Below, piece by piece: positions 13,604-23,009 of a DNA stretch of 37,781 bases (positions within the stretch are counted from its first letter, which is position 1; each line of letters starts with the position of its first letter). The position numbers and the translations under genes were made by a program. The stretch lies in the NCBI GenBank assembly GCA_041687455.1, contig JAWLBY010000031.1, positions 1 through 37,781 on the forward strand, given 5' to 3'. Source of the stretch: JAWLBY01 sp041687455. GTDB taxonomy: Bacteria > Pseudomonadota > Gammaproteobacteria > Xanthomonadales > Xanthomonadaceae. The notes below the pieces were generated by a model. It was not told the DNA's origin and ran no database searches. It was given only the letters and a program-made list of their open reading frames with translations.

Positions 13604-16600
13604 CTATCGCGCGCCAGCCGAGACCAGTTGCGCGAGCCGCCGCACCGCCACCGATACGGTCGGATAGTCGGTGCCGCGCTGGCTGCGGATGTCGCCGAAC
13701 ATGTTCAGCGTGAAGCGCAGCGCCGGATCGTCGCGCTCGATCCACTGCGGCACGATCCGGTCGGCCGGCAGCTCGTTGCCGGACAGCAGTTGCGCAACCA
13801 GCGCGCCCTGCTGCTGCTGCAGTTCGTCGCGCAGCACGCCGCGCGCATGCGCGTGCCAACGGCCTTCGACCGGCAGCTCCTCGATCCGCTGCAGCAGCCA
13901 GCGCAGGTGCAGGGCCTGGCCGAGATCGGAATAGACCCGGGCAACATCGAGCACCGGCCGGTCGAGTTGCAGCGCGACCTCGATCACTTCCAGCGCCTGG
14001 CCGAGATACGGCAGCAGCGACAGCCGCTCGGCGAGATTCTGCGGGAAGCCCATGTCGAGCCAGTGGGCGCGTTCCTCGGCAAACTGGGAGTGGTCATCAC
14101 CGGACAGGATCCGCGCCAGCCCGGCCCGCAACGTGATCATGCCCGGCAGGTAACGGGCCACCGCACCGGCGATGTCGCGCCGCTCGCCCGGCCGCTGCAG
14201 CAGCCAGCGGGTCATGTTGCGCAGCACATGCCAGATCGACATCAGCGCATCGAGTTGTGCGGTCTCCGGCACCTTCAGGTCGAGTCCGTCGATGTCGGCC
14301 CAGGCCGAGCGCGCATCGAGCACTTCGCGGGCGATCGTGAACGCCTTGGCGACCTCGGCCGGGTTCTCGCCGGTGTCTTCCTGCATGCGCAGCATGAAGG
14401 TCGCACCCATCCGGTTGACGGTCGAGTTGGTGACTGCGGTGGCGATGATCTCGCGCCGCAGCCGGTGCCGCTCCATGTGCTCGTGGAAACGCTCGCGCAG
14501 CGGCTCCGGGAAATAGCGCGCCAGTTCCTTCGACAGGTACGGATCTTCCGGCACGTCGGACTCGAGCAACTGCTGGAAGATCACGATCTTGGCGTAGGAG
14601 AGCAGGATCGACAGTTCGGGCCGGGTCAGGCCCTGGCCGCGCGCGCGGCGCTCGGAGAACTCGGCGTCCGAGGGCAGGTACTCGAGCGCGCGGTCGAGCA
14701 GGCCCTGCGCCTCGAGCGTGCGGATGAAATGCTGCTTGGAGCCGAGCCGCGCCACGCTCATCCGCTCCATCACGCTGATCGCCTGGTTCTGCCGGTAGTT
14801 GTCGAACAGGACGAGCTGCTCGACCTCCGCCGTCATCTGCGCCAGCAGCGCGTTGCGTTCCTCGACGCTCATCTCGCCGCGGTGCACCGCGTCGTTGAGC
14901 AGGATCTTGATGTTGACCTCGTGGTCGGAGGTGTCGACGCCGGCCGAGTTGTCGATGAAATCGGTGTTGAGCAGCACGCCGTGCTGCGCCGCCTCGATCC
15001 GGCCGCGCTGGGTCAGGCCCAGGTTGCCGCCCTCGCCGACCACCTTGCAGCGCAGCTCGGCGCCGTCGATGCGCAAGCCGTTGTTGGCGCGGTCGCCGAC
15101 ATCGACGTGCGATTCGCCTGAGGCCTTGACGTAGGTGCCGATGCCGCCGTTCCAGAGCAGGTCGACCGGTGCACGCAGGATCGCGCTCATGACCTCGGTC
15201 GGCGACAACTGCACCGGCGCGTCGTCGGCGATGCCCAGCACCTGGCGCGCCTGCGCCGACAGCGTGATGCTCTTGGCGCTGCGCGGATGGATGCCGCCGC
15301 CCTCGGAGATCAGTGACCGGTCGTAATCGTCCCAGCTCGACCGCGGCAGACGGAACATCCGCTCGCGCTCGGCGTAGCTGCGCGCCGCCTCCGGGTTCGG
15401 GTCGATGAAGATGTGCCGGTGATCGAACGCGGCGACCAGCCGGATGTGCTTCGACAGCAGCATGCCGTTGCCGAACACGTCTCCGGACATGTCGCCGATA
15501 CCGACGACGGTGAAGTCCTCGTTCTGGGTGTCGCGGCCGAGCGAGCGGAAATGGCGCCTGACCGATTCCCAGGCACCCTTCGCGGTAATGCCCATGCCCT
15601 TGTGGTCGTAGCCGACCGACCCGCCCGACGCGAACGCATCGCCGAGCCAGAAGCCGTGCTCTTCCGAGATCGAGTTGGCGATGTCGGAGAACGTCGCGGT
15701 GCCCTTGTCGGCGGCGACGACCAGGTACGGATCGTCGCCGTCGTGGCGGACGACCTGCTTCGGCGGCACGATCTCGCCCTCGACCAGGTTGTCGGTGATG
15801 TCGAGCAGGCCGTTGATGAACATCCGGTAGCAGCCGATGCCTTCGGCGAGCTGCGCATCACGGTCGCCGCCGACCGGCGGCCGCTTGACGAAGAAGCCGC
15901 CCTTCGCGCCGACCGGCACGATGACGGTGTTCTTGACCATCTGCGCCTTGACCAGGCCGAGCACCTCGGTGCGGAAATCCTCGCGCCGGTCGGACCAGCG
16001 CAGGCCGCCGCGCGCGACCGGCCCGAAGCGCAGGTGCACGCCCTCGACACGCGGGCCGTAGACGAAGATCTCGCGATACGGACGCGGCTTCGGCAGCTCC
16101 GGCAGTCTGGACGGATCGAACTTGTAGGCGATGTATTCCGGCCAGCGGCCGCCGTCGACGGTCTGGTAGAAACTGGTCCGCAGCGTGGCCTTGATCGCCA
16201 TCTGGAAGCTGCGCAGGATGCGGTCCTCGTCGAGGCTGCCGACGGTATCCATCAACGCGTGGATCGCCATGCCGACGACCTGCAACTGGTCGGTCCGGCT
16301 GTCGGCGCGCGAGGCGACCAGCGGCTCGATGATCGCCGATGCGGCCTCGTTGCCATCGGCCAGCGAACGCAGTTGCGCCGCGAATCGCTGCTGCCCGGCC
16401 TCGATCTCGGTGCTGCTCTCGCTGCCGGTGGCCGGGTGGAACTTGGCCTCGAACAGTTCGACCAGCAAACGCGCCAGCAGCGGATAGTGCGCCAGCGTCT
16501 CTTCCATGTAGGCCTGCGAGAAGGTAAGGCCGGCCTGCAGCAGGTACTTGCAGTAGCCGCGCAGCATCGCGACCTGGCGCCAGTCGAGGCCGGCGAGCAG

Positions 16601-18532
16601 GATCAGCCGGTTGAAGCCGTCGCTCTCGGCCAGCCCGCGCCAGATCTGCGCGAAGGCCTGCGCGAACGGATCGCGCACGGCTTCGACGTCGACCTCCATG
16701 CCGGCCGGGGCGGCGATCTCGAAGTCCTGGATGAAGATCTCGTCGCCGGCCACCTCCAGCGTGTACGGATGCTCGGCCAGCACGCGCAGGCCCATGTTCT
16801 CCATCATCGGCAGCACGTCGGACAGCGCGATGTCGCTGCCGAGCCGGAACAATTTCAGCCGCAGGTCGTTGTCGTGCGAGCGGTACAGCCGGATCCGCAG
16901 GTCGTCGTCGCCGCGCAGCGACGCGGCCTGCTCGACATCGGTCGCGGCGATTTCCGGGCTGACCTGTTCGATGTAGCCGGCCGGCAGCGCGCGTGCATAG
17001 CGGTTCGCCAGCCGCAGGCCCTTGTCCTCGCCGTGCTGGCGGATCAGCGTCTCGCGCAGTTCGTCCTGCCAGTTGCGGACGATCTGCGCCAAGCCGGCCT
17101 CGAGCACGTCCCGATCGACGTCGACCGTGGCGCCCGGGTGCGGTCGGACCAGGATGTGCAACTGCGCCAGCAGCGATTCACCGACCTGGATCGTGGTGTC
17201 GATCCGCTCGCCGTGCAGCGCATCACGCAGCAGTGCCTCGATCCGCCGCCGGACCTCGGTGTTGAAGCGGTCGCGCGGGATGTACACCAGCGCCGAGAAG
17301 AATCGACCGTAACGATCGCGGCGCAGGAACAGCCGGGTACGTGCGCGCTCCTGCAGGCCGAGGATGCCGATCGCGGTGCGGTACAGCTCTTCTTCCGAAG
17401 ACTGGAACAGTTCGTCGCGCGGCAGCGATTCGAGGATGTGTCGCAGCGCCTTGCCGCTGTGGCTGTTCGGCGCCAGCTCGGAGCGCTGCATCACGTGCTC
17501 GAAACGCTGCCGGACCAGCGGGATGTCCCACGGCCGGCGGTTGTACGCGCTCGACGTGTACAGGCCGATGAAGCGCTGTTCGGCGACCGGCTTGCCGTTT
17601 TCGTCGAAGCGCAGGATGCCGATGTAGTCCATGTAGCCCGGACGGTGCACGCTGGAGCGGGCATTGGTCTTGGTCAGGATCAGCACGTCGCCGATGCTGC
17701 CGCCGGACTGCCCCGGCGCACCGAGGCTCTTGACCGAACGCGGCGCCGAACCGCGCACGCTGGCGCGCAGCAGGCCGAGCCCGCTCGATTCGCGCGCCTG
17801 CAGCAGTTCCTCGCCGCCGCCGTCGACGACGTCGTATTCGCGGTAGCCGAGCAGCGTGAAGTGGTCGCTGGCCACCCAGCGCAGGAATTCCTGCGCCTCG
17901 GCGCGGGCCGCATCCGGAATCGGCAGCGACCGGTTGCCCAGGTCGTCGGCCGTCTCGCGCATCTTCTGCTGCATCGGCTGCCAGTCGCGCACGCACAGCC
18001 GGACGTCGACCAGCGCCGCCAGGATCGCCTGTTCGATCCGCCGCAGCACTTCGGGCTCGGCCTGGCGATCGATCTCGACATGCATCAGCGATTCCGGCTG
18101 GCCGCCGCCGAAGCCGAGCAGATGGCCGGACGGGTCGCGCCGGACATCGACCACCGGATGGATCAGCGCATGCGCAAGTACGTCGTGCTGGCCGATCGCC
18201 ATCGTGACCGAGTCGACCAGGAACGGCATGTCGTCATTGACGACCTGGATCACCGTGTGCGGCGACTCCCAGCCGTGCTCGTCCACGGTCGGGTTGAACA
18301 GCCGCACCTTCGGCGTGTCGGCGCGCCGATCGCGCATGAACTCCGAGAAATCGGCCAGCAGCATCGCCCACACGTCCGGACTGCGGCTCGCGTAGTCCTC
18401 GTCCGGAATCCGGCGGCAGAACGCGTCGGCCAGCGCCTGCGCATCCTTGTGGCGGGGCGCGGGAAGGCGGCTCTTCAGGGCCGTCAGGACAGCGTCGAAG
18501 GGAGTGCTGGAGGCAGCGGGGACAGCGTTCAT
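13604..18532 (-). CDS. gdhB: Large NAD-specific glutamate dehydrogenase
   Basis: A 1642-residue (about 180 kDa) enzyme of the GDH-180 family, as in Pseudomonas, Streptomyces and Caulobacter. It deaminates glutamate to 2-oxoglutarate and ammonia, making NADH. The N-terminal half carries ACT-like regulatory segments. The catalytic core near residues 837-885 is clear: GPVARGGLRWSDRREDFRTE and VKAQMVKNTVIVPVGAKGGF contain the substrate and catalytic lysines. Downstream are the Rossmann-type regions VVAADKGTATFSDIAN and VVGEGGNLGLTQRGRIE. The length matches the family, with no frameshift. The ATG follows a TAGACT -10-like hexamer (18574 to 18569) by about 36 bases. It is divergent from the histidine kinase and is followed by nadK 120 bases downstream. 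It probably serves amino-acid catabolism rather than ammonia assimilation. Confidence 0.97.
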   Translation of the reverse strand: MNAVPAASSTPFDAVLTALKSRLPAPRHKDAQALADAFCRRIPDEDYASRSPDVWAMLLADFSEFMRDRRADTPKVRLFNPTVDEHGWESPHTVIQVVNDDMPFLVDSVTMAIGQHDVLAHALIHPVVDVRRDPSGHLLGFGGGQPESLMHVEIDRQAEPEVLRRIEQAILAALVDVRLCVRDWQPMQQKMRETADDLGNRSLPIPDAARAEAQEFLRWVASDHFTLLGYREYDVVDGGGEELLQARESSGLGLLRASVRGSAPRSVKSLGAPGQSGGSIGDVLILTKTNARSSVHRPGYMDYIGILRFDENGKPVAEQRFIGLYTSSAYNRRPWDIPLVRQRFEHVMQRSELAPNSHSGKALRHILESLPRDELFQSSEEELYRTAIGILGLQERARTRLFLRRDRYGRFFSALVYIPRDRFNTEVRRRIEALLRDALHGERIDTTIQVGESLLAQLHILVRPHPGATVDVDRDVLEAGLAQIVRNWQDELRETLIRQHGEDKGLRLANRYARALPAGYIEQVSPEIAATDVEQAASLRGDDDLRIRLYRSHDNDLRLKLFRLGSDIALSDVLPMMENMGLRVLAEHPYTLEVAGDEIFIQDFEIAAPAGMEVDVEAVRDPFAQAFAQIWRGLAESDGFNRLILLAGLDWRQVAMLRGYCKYLLQAGLTFSQAYMEETLAHYPLLARLLVELFEAKFHPATGSESSTEIEAGQQRFAAQLRSLADGNEAASAIIEPLVASRADSRTDQLQVVGMAIHALMDTVGSLDEDRILRSFQMAIKATLRTSFYQTVDGGRWPEYIAYKFDPSRLPELPKPRPYREIFVYGPRVEGVHLRFGPVARGGLRWSDRREDFRTEVLGLVKAQMVKNTVIVPVGAKGGFFVKRPPVGGDRDAQLAEGIGCYRMFINGLLDITDNLVEGEIVPPKQVVRHDGDDPYLVVAADKGTATFSDIANSISEEHGFWLGDAFASGGSVGYDHKGMGITAKGAWESVRRHFRSLGRDTQNEDFTVVGIGDMSGDVFGNGMLLSKHIRLVAAFDHRHIFIDPNPEAARSYAERERMFRLPRSSWDDYDRSLISEGGGIHPRSAKSITLSAQARQVLGIADDAPVQLSPTEVMSAILRAPVDLLWNGGIGTYVKASGESHVDVGDRANNGLRIDGAELRCKVVGEGGNLGLTQRGRIEAAQHGVLLNTDFIDNSAGVDTSDHEVNIKILLNDAVHRGEMSVEERNALLAQMTAEVEQLVLFDNYRQNQAISVMERMSVARLGSKQHFIRTLEAQGLLDRALEYLPSDAEFSERRARGQGLTRPELSILLSYAKIVIFQQLLESDVPEDPYLSKELARYFPEPLRERFHEHMERHRLRREIIATAVTNSTVNRMGATFMLRMQEDTGENPAEVAKAFTIAREVLDARSAWADIDGLDLKVPETAQLDALMSIWHVLRNMTRWLLQRPGERRDIAGAVARYLPGMITLRAGLARILSGDDHSQFAEERAHWLDMGFPQNLAERLSLLPYLGQALEVIEVALQLDRPVLDVARVYSDLGQALHLRWLLQRIEELPVEGRWHAHARGVLRDELQQQQGALVAQLLSGNELPADRIVPQWIERDDPALRFTLNMFGDIRSQRGTDYPTVSVAVRRLAQLVSAGAR

Positions 18533-18568
18533 GTCGGGCGCATTCGGCCGGGGGTTGAGAGGGTGCGA

Positions 18569-18574
18569 AGTCTA
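18569..18574 (-). promoter_or_regulatory. -10-like TAGACT ahead of gdh
   Basis: On the - strand TAGACT lies 36 bases before the gdh ATG. The identical hexamer precedes tag (24871 to 24866). No convincing -35 is visible. Confidence 0.4.
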
Positions 18575-18747
18575 GCGCCGGCAGCGGTGGGCGGCCAGCG
18601 CGACACCCCGGAAATCGCGCCGGAAACTGATCCCGGACAGCTCCCGGCCGGCACGCCCGGCAGCCGCGCCGGTCCGGTCGGGCACCGGCGGTCGCGACCG
18701 GCGTCGCAGCGGCTGGCTGAACCGATGCCAGCCCGCCGGCTTCGGCG

Positions 18748-18753
18748 TAGTAT
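18748..18753 (+). promoter_or_regulatory. -10-like TAGTAT ahead of the histidine kinase
   Basis: TAGTAT lies 37 bases before the ATG at 18791 and downstream of an alternative ATG at 18725. This supports the shorter start. No -35 is evident. Confidence 0.35.
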
Positions 18754-18790
18754 CGGACCCAACTGCCGTTTGCGCGCCACGCCGCTGTCG

Positions 18791-20680
18791 ATGCCAGGTC
18801 TGCCTCGCCTCCGCCGGCTTTCGACCAAATTCCTGCTGCTGGCCGTGCCGGCCATCGTGCTGGCGTCGCTGGTGTTCGTCGCGATCCTCGGCCTGCTGCA
18901 GTCGCGCGAACTGCAGCGGCTGAACCGCACGCTGGCCGAACAGCAGCTCGAACGCGGCGTCGACCTGCTGCGCTATCCGGTCTGGAACGTCGATCCGCCC
19001 ACCACCCGCTCGATCCTCGAACAGCTCGTCGCCGCCGAGCGGATCCGCTGCGTCCGGCTGTACGGCGCGGTCGGCATCGTCGAACACACCACCGCCGGCG
19101 ACTGCGGCGAGCTCGGCGAGCCGCTGGAACGGATCGAGCGGCCGATCGACTACAGCGACGGCAGCGGCGTGCAGCAGATCGGCATGCTCGAATATCTGGT
19201 CGACACCTCGGTCGACCGCGAACGGCTGCTGCAGTCGCTGTTGCCGCTCGCCTACCTGTCGCTGCTGATGGTCGCGGTGCTGACCGGCTGCGTGCTGCTG
19301 GCGTTCCGCTGGACCATCCTGACCCCGCTGGAGCGCGTGGCGCGGTCGATCCGCGACTACCGCCATCGTGGCGAGCGCGCGGCAGTGGACTGGGATTCGG
19401 CCGACGAACTCGGCGAGTTCATCCGCGAATACAACGACGGCCTGCAGCGCCAGGAACTGGCCGAGCGCGGCCTGCAGGAGCAGCTCAATTTCCAGATGGC
19501 GCTGCGCAACACGCTGCCGACGCCGTTCGCCTATGTCGATCGCGAGTGGCAGGTGTTCGATGCCAACCCGGCCTTCCACCAGCTTTTTGGCATCGATCCG
19601 GGCGCGCGGCTGCCGCCGCTGTCGGCGCTGCTGCCCGGCGTCGACTGGGGTGCGATTCACCGGCTGCCCGCCGGCGGCGTGCATGGCGAAGAGCTGACGC
19701 CGCCGGCCGGACCGCTGGCCGGGCGCACCTTCCTGCTCGGCGCATCGCCATGGCTCGGACCGGACGGCGCCGTTCGCGGCCACGTGCTTGTCCTGCAGGA
19801 CATCAGCAAGCGGATCGCCGACGAACACGCACTGCGCGAAGCGATGGCCGACACCGAGCGGGCGCTGCACGATCTCCGGCAGGCCCAGCGCAGCCTGGTC
19901 CAGGCCGAGAAGCTCGCCTCGCTCGGCAGCCTGGTGGCCGGCATCGCGCACGAGATCAATACGCCGGTCGGCAACAGCATCACGGTGGCGACCGCGCTGT
20001 CCGAGCGCGTCGAGGCGCTGCAGCAGGCGTTCGAGCGCGGCGACCTGAAGCGCTCGACGATGATCGAGTTCCTGCGCGAGTCCGACGAGGCCTGCCGGAT
20101 CCTGCACCGCGCGCTGCGTGCCGCGGCCGAGCAGATCCAGAAGTTCAAGCAGGTCGCGGTCGACCAGACCAGCTCGCAGCGGCGTCGATTCGACCTCGCC
20201 GAGACCGTCGACGAGGTGCTGTCGACGCTGCGTCCGCAGTTGCGCCGGACCCGCCACACGCTGGAGCTGGCGATCCCGCCCGGCATCGAGCTGGACAGCT
20301 TCCCCGGTCCGCTCGGGCAGGTCATCGTCAACTGCTTCACCAATGCACTGATGCACGGTTTCGACGGCGTCGAATCAGGCACCCTGCGCATATCGGCCGA
20401 GCCGCTCGGTGACCGCCGTGTCATCGTCACGGTCGCCGATTCCGGTCGCGGCATTCCGGGCGAACATCTGGGCCGGATCTTCGACCCGTTCTTCACCACC
20501 AAGATGGGCCAGGGGGGCAGCGGACTCGGCATGAACCTCGTCTACACTATCGTCACCGGTCTGCTCGGGGGGCGGATCGACGTACGCAGTGCGCCGGGGG
20601 CCGGCACGCGCGTCATCATCGACATTCCGCTCTGTGCGCCAACCGACGCACCGACACCGGAGGCGGTCCATGTCACGTAA
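18791..20680 (+). CDS. Membrane sensor histidine kinase
   Basis: A 629-residue transmembrane kinase. Membrane segments at about 14-36 and 149-173 flank a roughly 110-residue periplasmic sensor. A HAMP linker (about 174-226), a PAS-like region (about 235-350) and a coiled coil follow. The phosphoacceptor H387 lies in GIAHEINTPVGNS, and the ATPase domain has an N-box-like VNCFTNALMHGF, G1 VADSGRGIP, F-box FDPFFTTK and G2 GGSGLGMNLV. The HEINTP form of the H-box is typical of kinases paired with regulators of non-OmpR type. It overlaps the next gene by 11 bases, so the two are almost certainly translated together and form a cognate pair. The signal is unknown. The ATG at 18791 starts a short basic segment ahead of the first membrane helix. 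Confidence 0.93.
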   Translation: MPGLPRLRRLSTKFLLLAVPAIVLASLVFVAILGLLQSRELQRLNRTLAEQQLERGVDLLRYPVWNVDPPTTRSILEQLVAAERIRCVRLYGAVGIVEHTTAGDCGELGEPLERIERPIDYSDGSGVQQIGMLEYLVDTSVDRERLLQSLLPLAYLSLLMVAVLTGCVLLAFRWTILTPLERVARSIRDYRHRGERAAVDWDSADELGEFIREYNDGLQRQELAERGLQEQLNFQMALRNTLPTPFAYVDREWQVFDANPAFHQLFGIDPGARLPPLSALLPGVDWGAIHRLPAGGVHGEELTPPAGPLAGRTFLLGASPWLGPDGAVRGHVLVLQDISKRIADEHALREAMADTERALHDLRQAQRSLVQAEKLASLGSLVAGIAHEINTPVGNSITVATALSERVEALQQAFERGDLKRSTMIEFLRESDEACRILHRALRAAAEQIQKFKQVAVDQTSSQRRRFDLAETVDEVLSTLRPQLRRTRHTLELAIPPGIELDSFPGPLGQVIVNCFTNALMHGFDGVESGTLRISAEPLGDRRVIVTVADSGRGIPGEHLGRIFDPFFTTKMGQGGSGLGMNLVYTIVTGLLGGRIDVRSAPGAGTRVIIDIPLCAPTDAPTPEAVHVT

Positions 20681-22889
20681 CGAAGACGATCTGCTGCAGT
20701 TCGACGAGGAAGTCTCCGGCGCGACGGCCGGGACCAGCGCTGCCGAACCCTGGCGCGTCCTGATCGTCGACGACGAAGCGCAGGTCCACCAGGTCACCCG
20801 TTTCGCATTGCAGGGCGCGATCGTGCTCGGCCGGCCGCTGCACTTCGACAGTGCATATTCTGCCGCCGAAGCGCGCCAGCGGCTGGCCGAAACCCGCTAT
20901 GCCTGCATCCTGCTCGACGTCGTGATGGAGACCGAGGATGCCGGTCTGAAGCTGGTCGGCGAGATCCGCGAACGGTTCGAGGACCCGGCAGTGCGCATCG
21001 TGCTGCGTACCGGCCAGCCCGGCTATGCGCCGGAAGTCGAGATCATCCAGAAGTACGACATCAACGACTACCGCTGCAAGTCGGAGCTGACCAGCCACCG
21101 GCTGCTGACGACGATGACCGCGGCACTGCGCTCGTTCCAGCAGATCCGCACGATCGAGGCCAGCCGCGAAGGGCTCGAGGTGATCCTGAACGCCGCCTCG
21201 AGCCTGATGGCGGTCAAGGCGATCAAGACCTTCGCCGAGGGCGTGCTGATGCAGATCTGCAGCATGCTGCAGATCGATGCCGACGGCGTGGTCTGCGCGC
21301 ACTACCAGGGCGAAGAACGCTGCGAGCTGCACGTGCTGGCGGCGTCCGGCCGCTACACCGACCATTTCGGCCAGCCGCTCGCCTCGATCGGCAGCACCAT
21401 CCTGCTGGACAGGGTCCGCAACACGATGGAGGTCCGGCGCAGCGACTTCGGCGAAGACTACGCCGTGCTGTACATCCGCTCGCCGCGCAACGAGGAACTG
21501 GTCGTGCACGTCGCGACGCACGGCAAGTTGACCGAGCTCGATCGCAAGCTGCTCGAGATCTTCTCGATAAACATCGCGGTCGGCTTCGACAACGCGCACC
21601 TGTTCGAGGAACTGGAAGTACTGGCCTTCCACGACCGGCTGACCGGTCTGTGGAACCGTCCGGCGCTCGAGCGCGAGCTGCAACGCCGGATCCGTCAGGG
21701 CGGCGAGCTGGCGGTCGTGATTGCCGACATCGACAACTTCCAGGCGGTCAACGACGGCCTTGGCCACGATATCGGCGATCGCACGCTGCAGGCCAGCGCG
21801 ACGATCCTCGCCGAGGTATTCGGCCGCGACACCTTCATCGCCCGCTCGTCGGCCGACAGCTTCGCGCTGATCCTGCACAACATCGACCTGCATGACGTCG
21901 ACGAGGCGCTGCGCGCGCTGGCCAAGCGGCTCGAATACAACATCGAGATCGAAGGCAACGACATCCCGCTGACGATGTCGCTCGGCGTCGCCCGTTTTCC
22001 CGAGCACGGCAGCAACGCCAACGAGATCTTCCAGAACGCCGGCATCGCGCTGAAGCAGGCCAAGCGGGTCGCGCGATCGTCATACCAGTATTTCGACCAG
22101 CGCTTCGAACAGGACCTGCAATCGCGACTGCAGACGATCCGTGAGCTGCGCTACTCAATCGAACGCAATAGCCTCAGACTGCTGTACCAGCCGCAGATTC
22201 GCCTGCACGACAAATCGATCTTCGGCGTCGAGGCGCTGGTCCGCTGGCTGCGTGACGGCAAGGAGCTGCTCGCTCCGCAACGCTTCATCCCGGCCGCCGA
22301 GGATTCCGGCCAGATCGTCGCGATGGGCGAATGGATCCTGCACGAGGCCTGCCGTCAGCAGCAGGAGTGGGAGCAGCGCCACGGCCGCAGGCTCGGCATG
22401 GCCGTCAACGTGTCGATGCGCCAGCTCAAGGCGCCGGACTTCGCGGCGATGGTCAAGCAGACCGTGCAGGCGATGTCGATCGACCCGAACCTGCTCGAGC
22501 TCGAGGTCACCGAGAGCATGATGATGGACGATGCCGCCGGCATGATCGACGTGCTGCAGGACCTGCGCCAGGCCGGCATCCGCGTCGCGATCGACGACTT
22601 CGGCACCGGTTATTCGTCGCTGTCGCACCTGCAGCGGCTGCCGATCGACCGGCTCAAGATCGACCGCGCGTTCATCACCGGATTGACCGAGCGCTCCGAA
22701 GACCAGGTGATCGCCGCGATGATCATCAACATGGGCCACCTGCTCGGCCTGCGCGTGATCGCCGAGGGCGTCGAAACGACCGAACAGCAGGAGCGACTGC
22801 AGGCGATGGGCTGCGACGACGCCCAGGGCTACCTGTTCGGCCGACCGATGCCGCCCGATGACCTGATCGCGCTGGTGCTGAAAGACTGA
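20670..22889 (+). CDS. Response regulator REC-DUF3369-(GGDEF)-EAL
   Basis: A 739-residue output regulator. The receiver domain (about 25-150) has the phosphoacceptor D83 (ILLDVVME), the acidic pair in IVDDE and a lysine in YRCKSE. A DUF3369 domain follows (about 170-310, beginning near EASREGLEVILNAASSL). Next is a GGDEF-type domain whose motif is degenerate, reading SADSF at 394-398, so cyclase activity is unlikely. The EAL domain has intact EAL at 521-523 plus VNVSMRQL, LEVTES, DDFGTGYSSL, LKIDRAF, AEGVET and the glutamine in AQGYLFGRP, consistent with an active c-di-GMP phosphodiesterase. GGAGG six bases before the ATG is a strong ribosome binding site, and the start overlaps the kinase gene. 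Phosphorylation probably controls c-di-GMP breakdown. Confidence 0.95.
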   Translation: MSRNEDDLLQFDEEVSGATAGTSAAEPWRVLIVDDEAQVHQVTRFALQGAIVLGRPLHFDSAYSAAEARQRLAETRYACILLDVVMETEDAGLKLVGEIRERFEDPAVRIVLRTGQPGYAPEVEIIQKYDINDYRCKSELTSHRLLTTMTAALRSFQQIRTIEASREGLEVILNAASSLMAVKAIKTFAEGVLMQICSMLQIDADGVVCAHYQGEERCELHVLAASGRYTDHFGQPLASIGSTILLDRVRNTMEVRRSDFGEDYAVLYIRSPRNEELVVHVATHGKLTELDRKLLEIFSINIAVGFDNAHLFEELEVLAFHDRLTGLWNRPALERELQRRIRQGGELAVVIADIDNFQAVNDGLGHDIGDRTLQASATILAEVFGRDTFIARSSADSFALILHNIDLHDVDEALRALAKRLEYNIEIEGNDIPLTMSLGVARFPEHGSNANEIFQNAGIALKQAKRVARSSYQYFDQRFEQDLQSRLQTIRELRYSIERNSLRLLYQPQIRLHDKSIFGVEALVRWLRDGKELLAPQRFIPAAEDSGQIVAMGEWILHEACRQQQEWEQRHGRRLGMAVNVSMRQLKAPDFAAMVKQTVQAMSIDPNLLELEVTESMMMDDAAGMIDVLQDLRQAGIRVAIDDFGTGYSSLSHLQRLPIDRLKIDRAFITGLTERSEDQVIAAMIINMGHLLGLRVIAEGVETTEQQERLQAMGCDDAQGYLFGRPMPPDDLIALVLKD

Positions 22890-22978
22890 GGCGAGCGGCC
22901 GGCACGAGCTGGAAGTCGGAATCGGCGCGCGGGTCCGTCGAGGGCGCGGAGCGGTCGTTCGCGATGCAGCGCGCCGCC

Positions 22979-23009
22979 CCTGTAGGAGCGGCTGAAGCCG
23001 CTCTACAGG
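22979..23009. repeat. Palindromic REP-like unit
   Basis: CCTGTA/TACAGG and GAGCGGC/GCCGCTC pair around a TGAA loop with one bulged G. This creates a nearly perfect 31-base palindrome that begins 89 bases after the EAL gene's stop. It shares the GGAGCGGCTTCAGCC-type core with the units at 5671-5769 and 23494-23520. It could also end transcription of the kinase-regulator operon. Confidence 0.8.

Noticed and set aside
12642..13859. Extension of the 5'-nucleotidase frame upstream to a 711-residue protein
   Set aside because: The upstream part overlaps nadK on the same strand in another frame and carries no family similarity. The nucleotidase family begins at the ATG at 12641.
15413..18790. A very long + strand open frame opposite the glutamate dehydrogenase gene, continuous with the histidine kinase frame
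   Set aside because: It is antisense to an unmistakable enzyme gene, consists of low-complexity Arg/Gln/Asp-rich sequence with no domain, and exists because GC-rich codons leave few stops on the opposite strand. Only the part from 18791 is real.
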